From Acidimicrobiia bacterium (GTDB lineage: Bacteria > Acidobacteriota > Terriglobia > Bryobacterales > Bryobacteraceae), in contig VFZE01000002.1 of the NCBI GenBank assembly GCA_016871315.1, positions 186,001-250,000 of the forward strand: DNA of 64,000 bases, read 5' to 3'. The notes under the pieces are model-generated. The model was not told the origin of the DNA and did no database searches. It saw nothing but the letters and a program-made list of their open reading frames with translations. This document shows, one piece after another, positions 9,398 to 18,303 of the stretch. The position numbers were made by a program, and so were the translations under genes. The stretch's first letter is position 1, and the number at the start of each line of letters is the position of its first letter.

Positions 9398-9748
9398 TCA
9401 GATGAGAAGGGTGGAGTAGAGGACGGGTAAATCGATGGGTGGCGACCGGTCTGCGATCCGCTCCGCCGGCCTTTCCAGGCTGGCATCCAATGGATCGCCG
9501 GAGGTCAGTTCCAGCTGACCGGCAACAACAGGCGGCTTCACATCCACCTTCGACTCAGCCTCGAACGCCGCCGCCGCATCCGGACAATCCGGCTTCACAT
9601 TTTCTTCGGGGCAGTGCTGGCTGGTGCCGCAGCAATCGGTGCGCTCAGCCACCACGGGATCGGCAGGCAGGCATCCCGCGCAGCGGGCCCAGACGAGCGT
9701 GCCCGTGAGCAGGATCGATACAGCGGCGATGAGCAGTCTCCTGGTCAC
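9398..9748 (-). CDS. Small Cys-rich exported protein heading the efflux operon
   Basis: 116 residues, not recognised as a named family. A clear signal peptide (residues 1 to about 21, R-R-L-L-I-A-A-V-S-I-L-L-T-G-T-L-V-W-A) is followed by a compact Cys cluster: C-A-G-C, then D-C-C-G-T-S-Q-H-C and a further D-C, six cysteines within about 35 residues, together with a His. The C-terminal half is Cys-free and acidic/proline-rich. It is on the same strand, 73 bases ahead of the channel gene. Small periplasmic metal-binding proteins are common partners of copper efflux systems (CusF-type function, different fold), so metal capture is a reasonable but unproven role. Confidence 0.65.
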   Translation of the reverse strand: MTRRLLIAAVSILLTGTLVWARCAGCLPADPVVAERTDCCGTSQHCPEENVKPDCPDAAAAFEAESKVDVKPPVVAGQLELTSGDPLDASLERPAERIADRSPPIDLPVLYSTLLI

Positions 9749-9764
9749 CTGTCCTCAGCTTAAC

Positions 9765-9959
9765 ATGGAAATCCGGAATTGTTTCCTATTGTTCGTGACT
9801 CTCCTGGTTTGGAATGCCTTAAGAGCGCCACCTTCAGTTTCGCAAGACCCTCCGCTATCTTCAGATCCCGCACCACCTGGTTTGACACCAGAGCCACTCC
9901 GCCGCCGGCCGCCGATAAAAACAGGTGCTTTTTCACTGGTAGCCCTTCCAGCGCAACAA
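9765..9959 (+). pseudogene. 5' remnant of a small exported protein
   Basis: An ATG at 9765 opens a reading frame with a strong signal peptide (R-N-C-F-L-L-F-V-T-L-L-V-W-N-A-L) followed by a Pro/Ser-rich segment of about 45 residues. It then runs without a stop directly into reverse-transcriptase sequence at about 9960, so it appears to be the start of an unrelated gene cut by the junction. It is divergent from the Cys-rich exported gene (starts 17 bp apart). No family recognised. Confidence 0.35.
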
Positions 9960-10174
9960 GCCTCGTTCTTCGACGAAATCGATCACGAGTGGATGCTCCG
10001 GTTTCTCGAACACCGGATTGCTGATCAGCGGGTCATCCGATTGATCCGTAAATGGCTCGAAGCGGGAGTGTGGGTTCAGCACGGGCGAAACAGCCAGGGC
10101 GAGGAGAGGTCATTGTGCTGCGCTATGCCGATGATAGTGTGGTGGGCTTCGAGAAGGAGGGCGACGCGGAGGCG
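9960..10174 (+). pseudogene. Group II intron reverse transcriptase (LtrA-like) remnant
   Basis: Two blocks typical of group II intron maturase/RT proteins are adjacent in different frames. Block one (9960 to about 10085) has F-F-D-E-I-D-H-E-W-M-L-R-F-L-E-H-R-I-A-D, the RT region around the first catalytic Asp. Block two (10100-10174) has R-G-E-V-I-V-L-R-Y-A-D-D-S-V-V-G-F-E, the YADD active-site box. In intact proteins these are separated by roughly 90-100 residues containing the T-P-Q-G-G motif, which is absent here, so there is an internal deletion plus frame change. The sequence ends abruptly where YD-repeat sequence begins on the other strand. Confidence 0.8.
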
Positions 10175-10890
10175 CTTGGCGGCGAGGCGGCCGGTGGCGG
10201 CTTGGGAGAAGGAGGGGTCGTAGGGGTTGGAGTCGTAGTGGTAGGTGACGGCCTGGTTGGGGTCGGGGGTGGAGGAGCCGGTGTTGTAGCGCTGGATGGC
10301 GGTGACGCGGTTCTGGGAATCGTAGGTGTATTCGGTCTTCTGGCCCTTGGCGTCGGTTTTCGAGGTCATCTGGCCGTTCGAGTTGTAGACGAACGTGACG
10401 GTGCCGGTTTCCGGGTTGGTGGAGGAGATAAGCTGGCCGTTGGAGTGGAAGGTGAAGGTGCGGGTTTGCGTCGCGGCGCCGCGGGGCATGGAGACTTGGG
10501 TGAGCTGATTGAGGGGGGTGTAGGGAGGGTGCTGTGGCCGGTTTCGGTTTTGATGGGGTGGCCGAAGCCGTCGAAGTAGGTTCGGGAGTAGCGGCCGTTG
10601 CTGGTGGCCGATTGCCAGTAGAGGTCGTACTGGGTGGTGGTGACGGCGCCGGTGGGGGAGGTGGTTTGGGTGACGCGGGCGTAGGAGTCGTAGTTGGCGA
10701 TGGCGGAGGGTGCGGTGTTGTTGTTGGAGTAGTTTGTGGAGACGGAGGCGCCGCCGCCGGTGGAGTAGCGGAGGTTGCCGGTGATATCGAACTGGTTGTG
10801 GGTGAGGATGCCGAGGCGGGTGGAGCGGGTGACGTTGCCACGGAAAGGGAAGGAGGTGGAGTAGGCGGGGGCACGGCATACGAAGACTCA
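10080..10890 (-). pseudogene. RHS/YD-repeat protein remnant, frameshifted
   Basis: Read on the minus strand, about 10880-10530 encodes YD-repeat sequence (for example N-Y-D-S-Y-A-R-V-T-Q-T and T-T-T-Q-Y-D) in one frame; from about 10530 the match continues in another frame through T-F-H-S-N-G-Q-L, F-V-Y-N-S-N-G-Q-M and Y-T-Y-D-S-Q-N-R-V to about 10180. The frame change near 10505-10535 and loss of both the N-terminus and the core C-terminal shell domain mark it as a fragment of a much larger secreted RHS-like protein. Its downstream end (10080-10175) overlaps the reverse-transcriptase remnant on the opposite strand; the true RHS part probably stops near 10175. Confidence 0.8.
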
Positions 10891-11055
10891 ATTTCCTTCG
10901 GAAGCGTTACGGTGGAAGGAAATGGCGCAAGCGCAAGGGAAGGGCCAATGTTCGTCTATCCGGCGGCACGGTTCGGCTTGCCGAAGTACACTGGTATGAA
11001 GGCCACGGCGTGGGACGGAAAGGCTGGAAGATCAAACGGTTCTTGGATTGAAGCC

Positions 11056-11307
11056 ATGAAAGCTGTGAACGAGCAATCGCGGTTTGTCCTCTGCATCCGC
11101 AACAACGGTGCGGAGGATTTGGAACCGCGCAAGGTATATCAGGTTTTGGATGGGGGAGCGGATGACCAGGAAGGACTGATTCGAATCATCGAAGAATCCG
11201 GCGAGGATTACCTATATCCTGCGGAATACTTCGTCGCCGTCAAGCTGCCGCCGGCGGCAGTGAGGGAATTGTCTTCGCCCGCAGCAACCCCCAAGCCGCG
11301 GCGCTAA
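11056..11307 (+). CDS. Small conserved protein of unknown function
   Basis: 83 residues from an ATG at 11056; longer in-frame starts exist (10947, 10995) but fall next to debris. The sequence reads as a compact soluble domain: F-V-L-C-I-R-N-N-G, L-E-P-R-K-V-Y-Q-V-L-D, then I-I-E-E-S-G-E-D-Y-L-Y-P-A-E-Y-F, a pattern I recognise from short uncharacterised proteins scattered through bacterial genomes. No signal peptide or catalytic motif is visible. It stands alone between the RHS remnant and a repeat-rich intergenic region. Function unknown. Confidence 0.55.
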   Translation: MKAVNEQSRFVLCIRNNGAEDLEPRKVYQVLDGGADDQEGLIRIIEESGEDYLYPAEYFVAVKLPPAAVRELSSPAATPKPRR

Positions 11308-11376
11308 CGGTTCATGGTCTCGGACCACAGTTCGTCATCCCAGGCCGTCCCTACTTCGGTCCCCCTTCGGTCTCGC

Positions 11377-11450
11377 CTTAGCTGTAGTTAGCGGGAGATC
11401 TCCGGAGCACCCCCGTGGTGTCCGGAGATCTCCCGCTAACTACAGCTAAG
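11377..11450. repeat. Perfect 30-bp inverted repeat (long hairpin)
   Basis: The arms 11377-11406 and 11421-11450 are exact reverse complements over 30 bp, starting CTTAGCTGTAGTTAGCGGGA on the left. The 14-base centre can extend the structure with a further 4-bp stem (CACC/GGTG) and a 5-base loop. This 74-base element is far longer and more perfect than an intrinsic terminator and has no T run. It lies in a 339-bp gene-free stretch (11308-11646) between a small plus-strand gene and a minus-strand gene. It could be a MITE-like or other mobile palindrome, or a strong bidirectional transcription stop. Confidence 0.85.
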
Positions 11451-11498
11451 TCGGAGAGGGAGGTCAAGACAAAGAGAATAAAATTCTGTTCATTATCT

Positions 11499-11530
11499 GC
11501 GAGGCTGAAGCCTCGCGCGGGCTAAAGCCC
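11499..11530. repeat. REP-like double hairpin
   Basis: Two small hairpins follow one another: CGAGGC-TGAA-GCCTCG (11500-11515) and GGGC-TAAA-GCCC (11519-11530). Tandem hairpins of this 'GAGGCTGAAGCCTC...GGGCTAAAGCCC' kind are familiar intergenic palindromic repeats in acidobacterial and other GC-rich genomes, usually in many copies. Only one copy was noticed in this window. It sits 49 bp from the long inverted repeat. Confidence 0.6.
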
Positions 11531-11646
11531 ACCCCACACGGACGTGCGGCCCAACGGCGATGAAGAGAAGAGAAGTGCTACCGCTTGCTGACGGGTCTTG
11601 TGAAAAAATCGGCTGCGTCACCACTTGCTTACGCGCGTGGTTCAGT

Positions 11647-13490
<1,844 letters not shown>

Positions 13491-13492
13491 TC

Positions 13493-13984
13493 ATGTTCAA
13501 CCGTATTTTGAGTTTTGCAGCCCTGATGGGCGTATTGGCCGGCGGCGCGGCTGCGGAAAGCTTTGGCGGCGCGCGGGTGGAGGAGGTAATCCGGATCCGG
13601 CTTGACCGCGGCGATTTGCTGCTGGAATCGATCATGGCGGCGATCAAGAAGCACGGGATTGAGGATGGCGCGCTGCTGACGGCCGTGGGTTCGTTGCAGG
13701 AGTGCACGTATCACGGGGTGAAGTCGCTGGCGGAGAAGCCGGAGCAGCTGTTCACGACGAAGAAGGGTCCGATGGAGATTGTGAATATGAATGGAATGAT
13801 CGCGGCCGGGGAGCCGCATTTTCACATGACGCTATCCAGTCCGGAGGGAGCAGCGTTCGGGGGACATCTGGAGAACGGCTGCAAGGTGCTGTACCGGGCA
13901 GAGCTGACGATCGCGAAGTTCGGCGGAGCGCAGCTGGCGCGCAAGCCGAACAAGGAAGGCGTGCCGCTGCTGCAAAAAAAGTAA
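13493..13984 (+). CDS. Exported PPC-domain (DUF296) protein
   Basis: 163 residues. Residues 1-21 (N-R-I-L-S-F-A-A-L-M-G-V-L-A-G-G-A-A-A-E) form a signal peptide. The remainder is a single PPC/DUF296 domain: I-R-L-D-R-G-D-L-L-L-E-S-I, G-A-L-L-T-A-V-G-S, the histidine pair in G-E-P-H-F-H-M-T-L-S-S, and G-G-H-L-E-N-G-C-K-V-L-Y. The domain is best known from plant AT-hook proteins, while bacterial copies are small trimeric proteins of uncertain function with putative metal ligands. Export from the cytoplasm makes a DNA-binding role impossible for this copy. It is divergent from metY and followed by a hairpin terminator. Confidence 0.82.
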   Translation: MFNRILSFAALMGVLAGGAAAESFGGARVEEVIRIRLDRGDLLLESIMAAIKKHGIEDGALLTAVGSLQECTYHGVKSLAEKPEQLFTTKKGPMEIVNMNGMIAAGEPHFHMTLSSPEGAAFGGHLENGCKVLYRAELTIAKFGGAQLARKPNKEGVPLLQKK

Positions 13985-14009
13985 AGGCCGGACCCGAAGG
14001 CCCGGCCTT
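13984..14009. terminator. Hairpin between convergent genes
   Basis: An 8-bp GC-rich stem AAGGCCGG/CCGGCCTT is extended by two more pairs across one mismatch and closed by a CGAA loop. It begins at the stop codon of the PPC gene and precedes the stop of the convergent OmpA-family gene by 24 bases, so it can serve both directions, although the T run is short (only TTG). Confidence 0.6.
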
Positions 14010-14032
14010 GTAGAGTGGTGCTAACCGCGCGG

Positions 14033-17000
14033 TCAGAAGAGCGGGCGTGATTGGACCAGGGTGACCCTGACCGTTGCCCTGCTGCTGAGCCCGCCCGGAT
14101 CGGTGACAGTGACTTCAAACAGCCAGTCACCGACATCGGTGCGGATGAGCGTGACCGTGGGACGCGGCGAAGTGGCGTCGGAGATATCTGCCTGTCCGCG
14201 GAGTACGGTCCAGCGGAAGGTCAGATTGTCTCCATTGGCGTCGGTGGAGCCTGTGGCATCGAGGACGAGGTCACGGAAGCCCGTGACGATCTCGCCGCCA
14301 CCGGCGATGCGAGCCACCGGGGCCACGTTGGGCGGAGGCGTTCCCGTGTTATCGACGGTCACGGTAACCGTCGCCGTAGCCACCTGGCCGAGGCGGCCCA
14401 TGGCCGTCAGCAGGTAGGTGGTGGTGTTGATCGGGCCGGCGTTAACCAGCGAACCGTTGACCGGGCGGGGACCAATGCCACCGCTGATAAAGACTTCGGT
14501 GGCATTCTCGGTGGCCCAGCGGTAGGTAACGGGCTGGCCGGAGCGGATGGTGGTTGGCGTCGCGGTGAAGCTGACGATGCGCAACCTCGGGAAGACGGTG
14601 ACCGTGGCCTGAGCGGAACTGGTTCCGAACCGGTTCTTGGCGGTCAGCGTATAGGTGGTGGTTTGCGCCGGCGTGACCGGAGCGCTTCCGGTGGCCTGTA
14701 CCGTGCCAAGTCCGGTGATGGTGATCTCGTCGGCGTCCTGCACGTTCCAGGAGAGCGTGGAGGGATCACCGGCGACGATCTCGACCGGGTTGGCGGCGAA
14801 GGTGATGATGCTCGGCTTGGGTCCGGTCTGGACGGTCACCACCGTGGATGCGGTGGCTTCGCCAAAGCGGTTGCGGGCGATCAACACGTAGGCTTGCGTT
14901 TGCGAAGGCGTCACGACCACCGAGCCGTTGGGACCGAAGGAGCCGACGTTGGTGATTTCGACGCTGTCGGCGTGCTCGGTCTGCCAGCTGAGCGTGCTGG
15001 CTTCACCCGGAATGATGGTCATCGGCGTGGCCGTGAACCGGACGATGCGCGGGATCGGCTGTTCGACCAGGACGGTGACCACGGCGGTATCGGTGCCGGT
15101 GCGGTTGCGGGCGGTCAGAGTATATGAGGTGGTCTGGGTTGGGGAGACCGTGACCGAGCCGGTGGCCGGGTTGAGGGTTTGTGTCACGCCGGAGATGGTG
15201 ACCGAGTCGGCGTTTTCGACAACGTAGTTGAGCGTTGACTGCTGGCCGATGGTGATCTGCGGCGGATTGGAGGTGAAGCGGATGATGCGGACCCTGGGCG
15301 CTTCGCGCGTGGTTACGGTGACGCGGGCGATGCCTTGGCCGCCCTTGTCATCCCTCACGGTGAGCCGGAAGCTATAGACATTGCCTTCGGCGGCGGTGAA
15401 GGTGGTGCGGGCCGCGGTGGGAGCGCTTAAGGTGACAGCCGGTCCGGCGATCTGGGACCAGGCGTAGGTGATCGGGTCGCCGTCCGGATCGAAGGAGGCG
15501 GAGCCATCCAGCGTGATGGTGCCGGCGGCGGCGCCGATCTGGTCCGGACCGGCATCGGCGACCGGAGGATCGTTGCCGGTGCGGGTGCGGCGTGTCAGGA
15601 CTTCATAACGCACGCGCGGGATATCGACCGGCACCGGATGGTCAGCAGCCTTGTATTCCCTCGGGTTCATGAAGTTCCCGAAGAGGATGCCGAATGCGGC
15701 GCGTCCGTTGTTGTCGGCGGTGAGCAGCGTCTCGTTGAAGCCGCCTTCGGCGGTGAAGGCGAAGTGCCTGTTGAAGGGGAAGACGAAGCGGAAGGTGCCG
15801 CCCGGCTTGTTGCGCTTGGTGGGACTGCGCAGATAGCCAAGGTTGCCTTCCAGCCAGGCACGCGGGTGGAGGCTGACGGCGCCGCTGCCGCCGACCTGGT
15901 CGACGATGCCGAGGTAGTTCTCGACGAGGATATTGCGGCTCGGGTGGAGGGTGTTCACCACGGCGTTATCCAGGAAGCCCTTGGTGCCGAATGCCCCGAT
16001 GCGTCCCTTGTTGAACAGGTAGTCGACAGTGAAGGAGGCCTGGCCCAGTGTTCCGGACTTCTGGAATTGATCCATGGAGATGGTGCGGAAGCTGGCAAAG
16101 CTGCCCAGCTGGATATCCTTCCAGCGGTTGACGACGCCGAAGTCGAGCTGGCCTTCCTTGCGGTCGCGGAAGTACATGAACTCGCCTTGCACCTGGAGGG
16201 CGGTGTGCTTAGTGAGCGGGTTGAAGTACTGGCCGCGGCCGGTGGCGGTGAGGTCGCCGCTGCCGTCAGGTCCGATGTTCAGACCCATGAGGGAGAACTT
16301 GGGAGTCTTGCTCTGATCAATGGCGCGCTGGGCGGCCTTCTCGGCTAGCTCGGCGAGTTGAGAAGGTGTGGGAGCCGGCGGGCCGGAGGGTGCGGCCGCG
16401 GCGGTGGCGGCAGCCTGGTGCGCCTTGGCAGCTTCCGCCTTCAGCGAGTCGACGTCGGAACGGAGCTTGGTGTTCTCGGCCTTCAGATCTTTCAGCATGC
16501 CGAGGATCTCGTCGAGCTTGTCGAGGCGGCGCAGGATTTGCGAACAGCACTCTTCCTGTTTCTTGGCGAGCGCCTCCATAGCCTTGACAGCGTCGGCCGC
16601 GCCGCCGGCGCCGATGATCTTGCCGGCGGCGTCGGTGACGGTGAGCACGACGCGGCGGTTCATCCAGCGGCCTTCCTTGAGATTGTTGTCCGAGCGAGGA
16701 GTGCCTTCGCCCCTGGTTTCCACCGTGACTTGGCCGGCGCGGGCGCCATATTTTTCCAGGAACGCCTTCACGGCGTTGGCGCGCGCCATCCCGAGCTTGT
16801 CATTGAAAGGATGGGAGCCGACCCAATCGGTGTGTCCCTCGACTTTCACTTTGTATGCCGGGTTCTGGTTGAGCAACTCCGCGATGCGGAGAAGGCTGGG
16901 GAAGCCATCCGTGAGAACCGACATGTTGAATTCGAAATTGATCTCTTCCCAATCATCCTTGTTGGCGGTGGTGTTGAGACCCTGCGCCAGGACGAGACTG

Positions 17001-17050
17001 GAGATGAACAACAGCAAAGCGGCCAAAGAAATGGACCTGCGAGCGATCAT
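14033..17050 (-). CDS. OmpA-domain outer-membrane protein with PKD and Ig-like repeats
   Basis: 1005 residues with a signal peptide (residues 1-22). Domains in order: an OmpA-type peptidoglycan-binding domain at about 30-150 (V-E-G-H-T-D-W-V-G-S, then L-G-M-A-R-A-N-A-V and R-W-M-N-R-R-V-V-L); a coiled coil about 155-215; an Ala/Pro linker; a beta-rich region about 250-485 that reads like an outer-membrane barrel; a PKD domain about 495-585; four Ig-like repeats of about 80 residues (each opening I-x-x-F-x-x-x-P and containing S-T-L-x-W and T-T-T-Y-x-L-T-A-x-N-R); and a last PKD domain. OmpA domains normally sit C-terminal, so this order is unusual. A strong AGGAGG ribosome site precedes the start. 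Likely a cell-envelope anchor displaying an adhesin-like stalk. Confidence 0.85.
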   Translation of the reverse strand: MIARRSISLAALLLFISSLVLAQGLNTTANKDDWEEINFEFNMSVLTDGFPSLLRIAELLNQNPAYKVKVEGHTDWVGSHPFNDKLGMARANAVKAFLEKYGARAGQVTVETRGEGTPRSDNNLKEGRWMNRRVVLTVTDAAGKIIGAGGAADAVKAMEALAKKQEECCSQILRRLDKLDEILGMLKDLKAENTKLRSDVDSLKAEAAKAHQAAATAAAAPSGPPAPTPSQLAELAEKAAQRAIDQSKTPKFSLMGLNIGPDGSGDLTATGRGQYFNPLTKHTALQVQGEFMYFRDRKEGQLDFGVVNRWKDIQLGSFASFRTISMDQFQKSGTLGQASFTVDYLFNKGRIGAFGTKGFLDNAVVNTLHPSRNILVENYLGIVDQVGGSGAVSLHPRAWLEGNLGYLRSPTKRNKPGGTFRFVFPFNRHFAFTAEGGFNETLLTADNNGRAAFGILFGNFMNPREYKAADHPVPVDIPRVRYEVLTRRTRTGNDPPVADAGPDQIGAAAGTITLDGSASFDPDGDPITYAWSQIAGPAVTLSAPTAARTTFTAAEGNVYSFRLTVRDDKGGQGIARVTVTTREAPRVRIIRFTSNPPQITIGQQSTLNYVVENADSVTISGVTQTLNPATGSVTVSPTQTTSYTLTARNRTGTDTAVVTVLVEQPIPRIVRFTATPMTIIPGEASTLSWQTEHADSVEITNVGSFGPNGSVVVTPSQTQAYVLIARNRFGEATASTVVTVQTGPKPSIITFAANPVEIVAGDPSTLSWNVQDADEITITGLGTVQATGSAPVTPAQTTTYTLTAKNRFGTSSAQATVTVFPRLRIVSFTATPTTIRSGQPVTYRWATENATEVFISGGIGPRPVNGSLVNAGPINTTTYLLTAMGRLGQVATATVTVTVDNTGTPPPNVAPVARIAGGGEIVTGFRDLVLDATGSTDANGDNLTFRWTVLRGQADISDATSPRPTVTLIRTDVGDWLFEVTVTDPGGLSSRATVRVTLVQSRPLF

Positions 17051-17060
17051 GGTAACCCTC

Positions 17061-17135
17061 CTAAGAACTGGGACACATCAAACATTTTTACCAAGCTTTG
17101 TTTACAAACACAAGGGATCCCGTTTTCTTTCTTAG
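17061..17135 (-). promoter_or_regulatory. Candidate promoter for the OmpA-family gene
   Basis: Upstream of the start, the minus strand shows TTGTGT, a 17-base spacer and TAAAAA (roughly 17113-17085), the only AT-rich stretch in this gap, followed by an AGGAGGG ribosome site six bases before the ATG. Matches to the sigma-70 consensus are partial, and the assignment rests mainly on position. Confidence 0.35.
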
Positions 17136-17192
17136 GATAACGGAGTCAGGCGGGGACTGCCACCCGGGGTGTAGGGCGGAGGGTTTTCGAGG

Positions 17193-17198
17193 GATAAT
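17193..17198 (+). promoter_or_regulatory. Candidate -10 element for rnpB
   Basis: GATAAT lies six bases before the first base of the P1 helix of the RNase P RNA, a good position for a -10 element since the mature 5' end is often close to the transcription start. No convincing -35 box was found 16-18 bases upstream. Confidence 0.4.
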
Positions 17199-17204
17199 GG
17201 AGGT

Positions 17205-17614
17205 GGAATCCGGAGGGCGGGCAGCCGCCGGGGCCCTGTCACCGGGGTCCGGGAGGAAAGTCCGGTCTCCGCAGGGCAGCGTGCCGGCTAACGGCCGGGG
17301 GGATCCGCACAAGCGGATTCAACGGAAAGTGCCACAGAAAATATACCGCCGGCGGGCAACCGCAGGTAAGGGTGAAAAGGTGCGGCAAGAGCGCACCGCG
17401 TCCGGAGTAATCCGGATGGCAGGGCAAACCCCACGTGGAGCAAGACCAAATAGGAGAGGACGCGCGCTTCGGCGCGCGAGAGCGGTGCGGCCCGTACCGG
17501 CAGACTCTCGGGTAGGTTGCTGGAGCCGTTTAGTGATGGACGGCCTAGAGGAATGGCTGCCGTCCGGGGCTCAGGCCTTGGATACAGAAACCGGCTTACA
17601 ACTCTCCGGATTCC
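17205..17614 (+). ncRNA. rnpB: RNase P RNA, bacterial class A
   Basis: The conserved blocks of bacterial RNase P RNA appear in order: G-A-G-G-A-A-A-G-T-C-C-G-G near the 5' end (CR-I), GGCTAACGGCC, GGAAAGTGCCACAGAAAATA, GGTAAGGGTGAAAAGGTGCGG, GGCAAACCCCAC, GGAGCAAGACCAAATAGGAG, GGGTAGGTTGCTGGAG, CCTAGAGGAATGGCTG and the 3' block ACAGAAACCGGCTTACA. The ends are set by helix P1: 17205-17215 (GGAATCCGGAG) pairs perfectly with 17604-17614. At about 410 nt it is a normal length. The RNA is the catalytic subunit that removes tRNA 5' leaders. The protein partner is not in the window. Confidence 0.97.
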
Positions 17615-17652
17615 ATTGCATGGGGTGGTGCGGCGATGATAGCCTGAAACCC

Positions 17653-17910
17653 GTGGGTGAAAAAGGGGATGTGACGTCTCTTCTGGCTGCCTATTCGAAT
17701 GGAGAAACCAGGGCGCTCAATCAAATCCTGCCGCTGGTTTACGATGAACTGCGCTGCCTGGCCCGGCAGAGACGTTACCGGTTCGCGGCCCCGCAAGGGC
17801 CGGGCACGACCAGCCTGGTTCACGAAGCCTATCTCAACTTGGTAGACCAGACCAAAACGAGCTGGTAGGACAGGAAGCATTTCCGTGGCCGAAGCCGTGG
17901 ATTATGCGCA
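17653..17910 (+). pseudogene. ECF sigma factor (TIGR02999 type) remnant fused to possible kinase fragment
   Basis: From a GTG at 17653 (or 17671) about 70 residues match the start of TIGR02999-type ECF sigma factors: V-T-S-L-L-A-A-Y, A-L-N-Q-I-L-P-L-V-Y-D-E-L-R-C-L-A-R, and [15 protein letters not shown] at 17866-17868 stands where these proteins usually have Gln before D-R-x-H-F, and D-R-K-H-F does follow. About 10 bases later another frame reads [14 protein letters not shown], resembling the segment before the catalytic loop of Ser/Thr kinases. Sigma-kinase pairs are common in Acidobacteria, so this may be a collapsed pair; the kinase part is a weak inference. Promoter-recognition region 4 is absent. 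Confidence 0.7.
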
Positions 17911-17945
17911 CCGGAACAAGGGGATAAGGAAACAAAGAGGTGCAA

Positions 17946-18098
17946 ATGCTGATGGCGAAAATGGAAGAGCGCGGACGCGACGCGGAGATGTACCTGGATG
18001 AATGTGCGCGAACGAACCGGCAGGTGATGGTCGCCATTGTGGTAATGCTTGCGCTGCTGGCGGCGGGCATCCACCTGGCGATGAAGTTGTTGGGGTGA
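17946..18098 (+). CDS. Possible 50-residue single-helix membrane protein
   Basis: A 50-codon frame starting ATG CTG ATG: a charged N-terminus rich in Glu/Arg ([13 protein letters not shown]), then a hydrophobic segment [16 protein letters not shown] that could span a membrane, and a short K-L-L-G tail. It sits between the sigma remnant and the truncated murQ, and its stop codon is at the murQ break point. It may be a real small gene or a chance frame; no family recognised. Confidence 0.35.
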   Translation: MLMAKMEERGRDAEMYLDECARTNRQVMVAIVVMLALLAAGIHLAMKLLG

Positions 18099-18299
18099 GG
18101 CGCCGGCTTCGAGCGCCTGTGCGGTGGCGTCGATGGCGGCGGCGATTTGGGGCAGAACGCGCCCGGCGGCTTCGGCGACCTGCTGGTCCTGCTGGTTGAT
18201 GAGGCGGCACATCTCGAGCGTGGAGAGGGTGTCGATCTCCAGCGTGGCGGGGTTGCGCTGTTCCGTGAGCAGGTGGCCGAGGTCGAGGGGCGCGGACAT
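18099..18299 (-). pseudogene. murQ: murQ, 5' fragment only
   Basis: About 66 codons encode the N-terminus of N-acetylmuramic acid 6-phosphate etherase: [24 protein letters not shown]-x-V-A and [12 protein letters not shown]. The next expected element, the sugar-phosphate-binding G-A-G-T-S-G-R region, is missing; homology stops at about 18100 and the frame continues as unrelated sequence. The intact enzyme recycles MurNAc-6-P in the cytoplasm. Its start is 5 bases beyond the stop of the DegT aminotransferase, so the original order was degT-murQ in one operon. Confidence 0.85.
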
Positions 18300-18303
18300 G
18301 GCG

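Noticed and set aside
10052-10579. Long Gly/Val-rich plus-strand frame with G-V-G-V-V-V repeats
   Set aside because: It is the antisense of the YD-repeat remnant; only its first part (10100-10174) is real, as the RT YADD block.
17098-17652. Open plus-strand frame across the rnpB region
   Set aside because: It lies over a structured RNA gene with conserved blocks and perfect P1 pairing.
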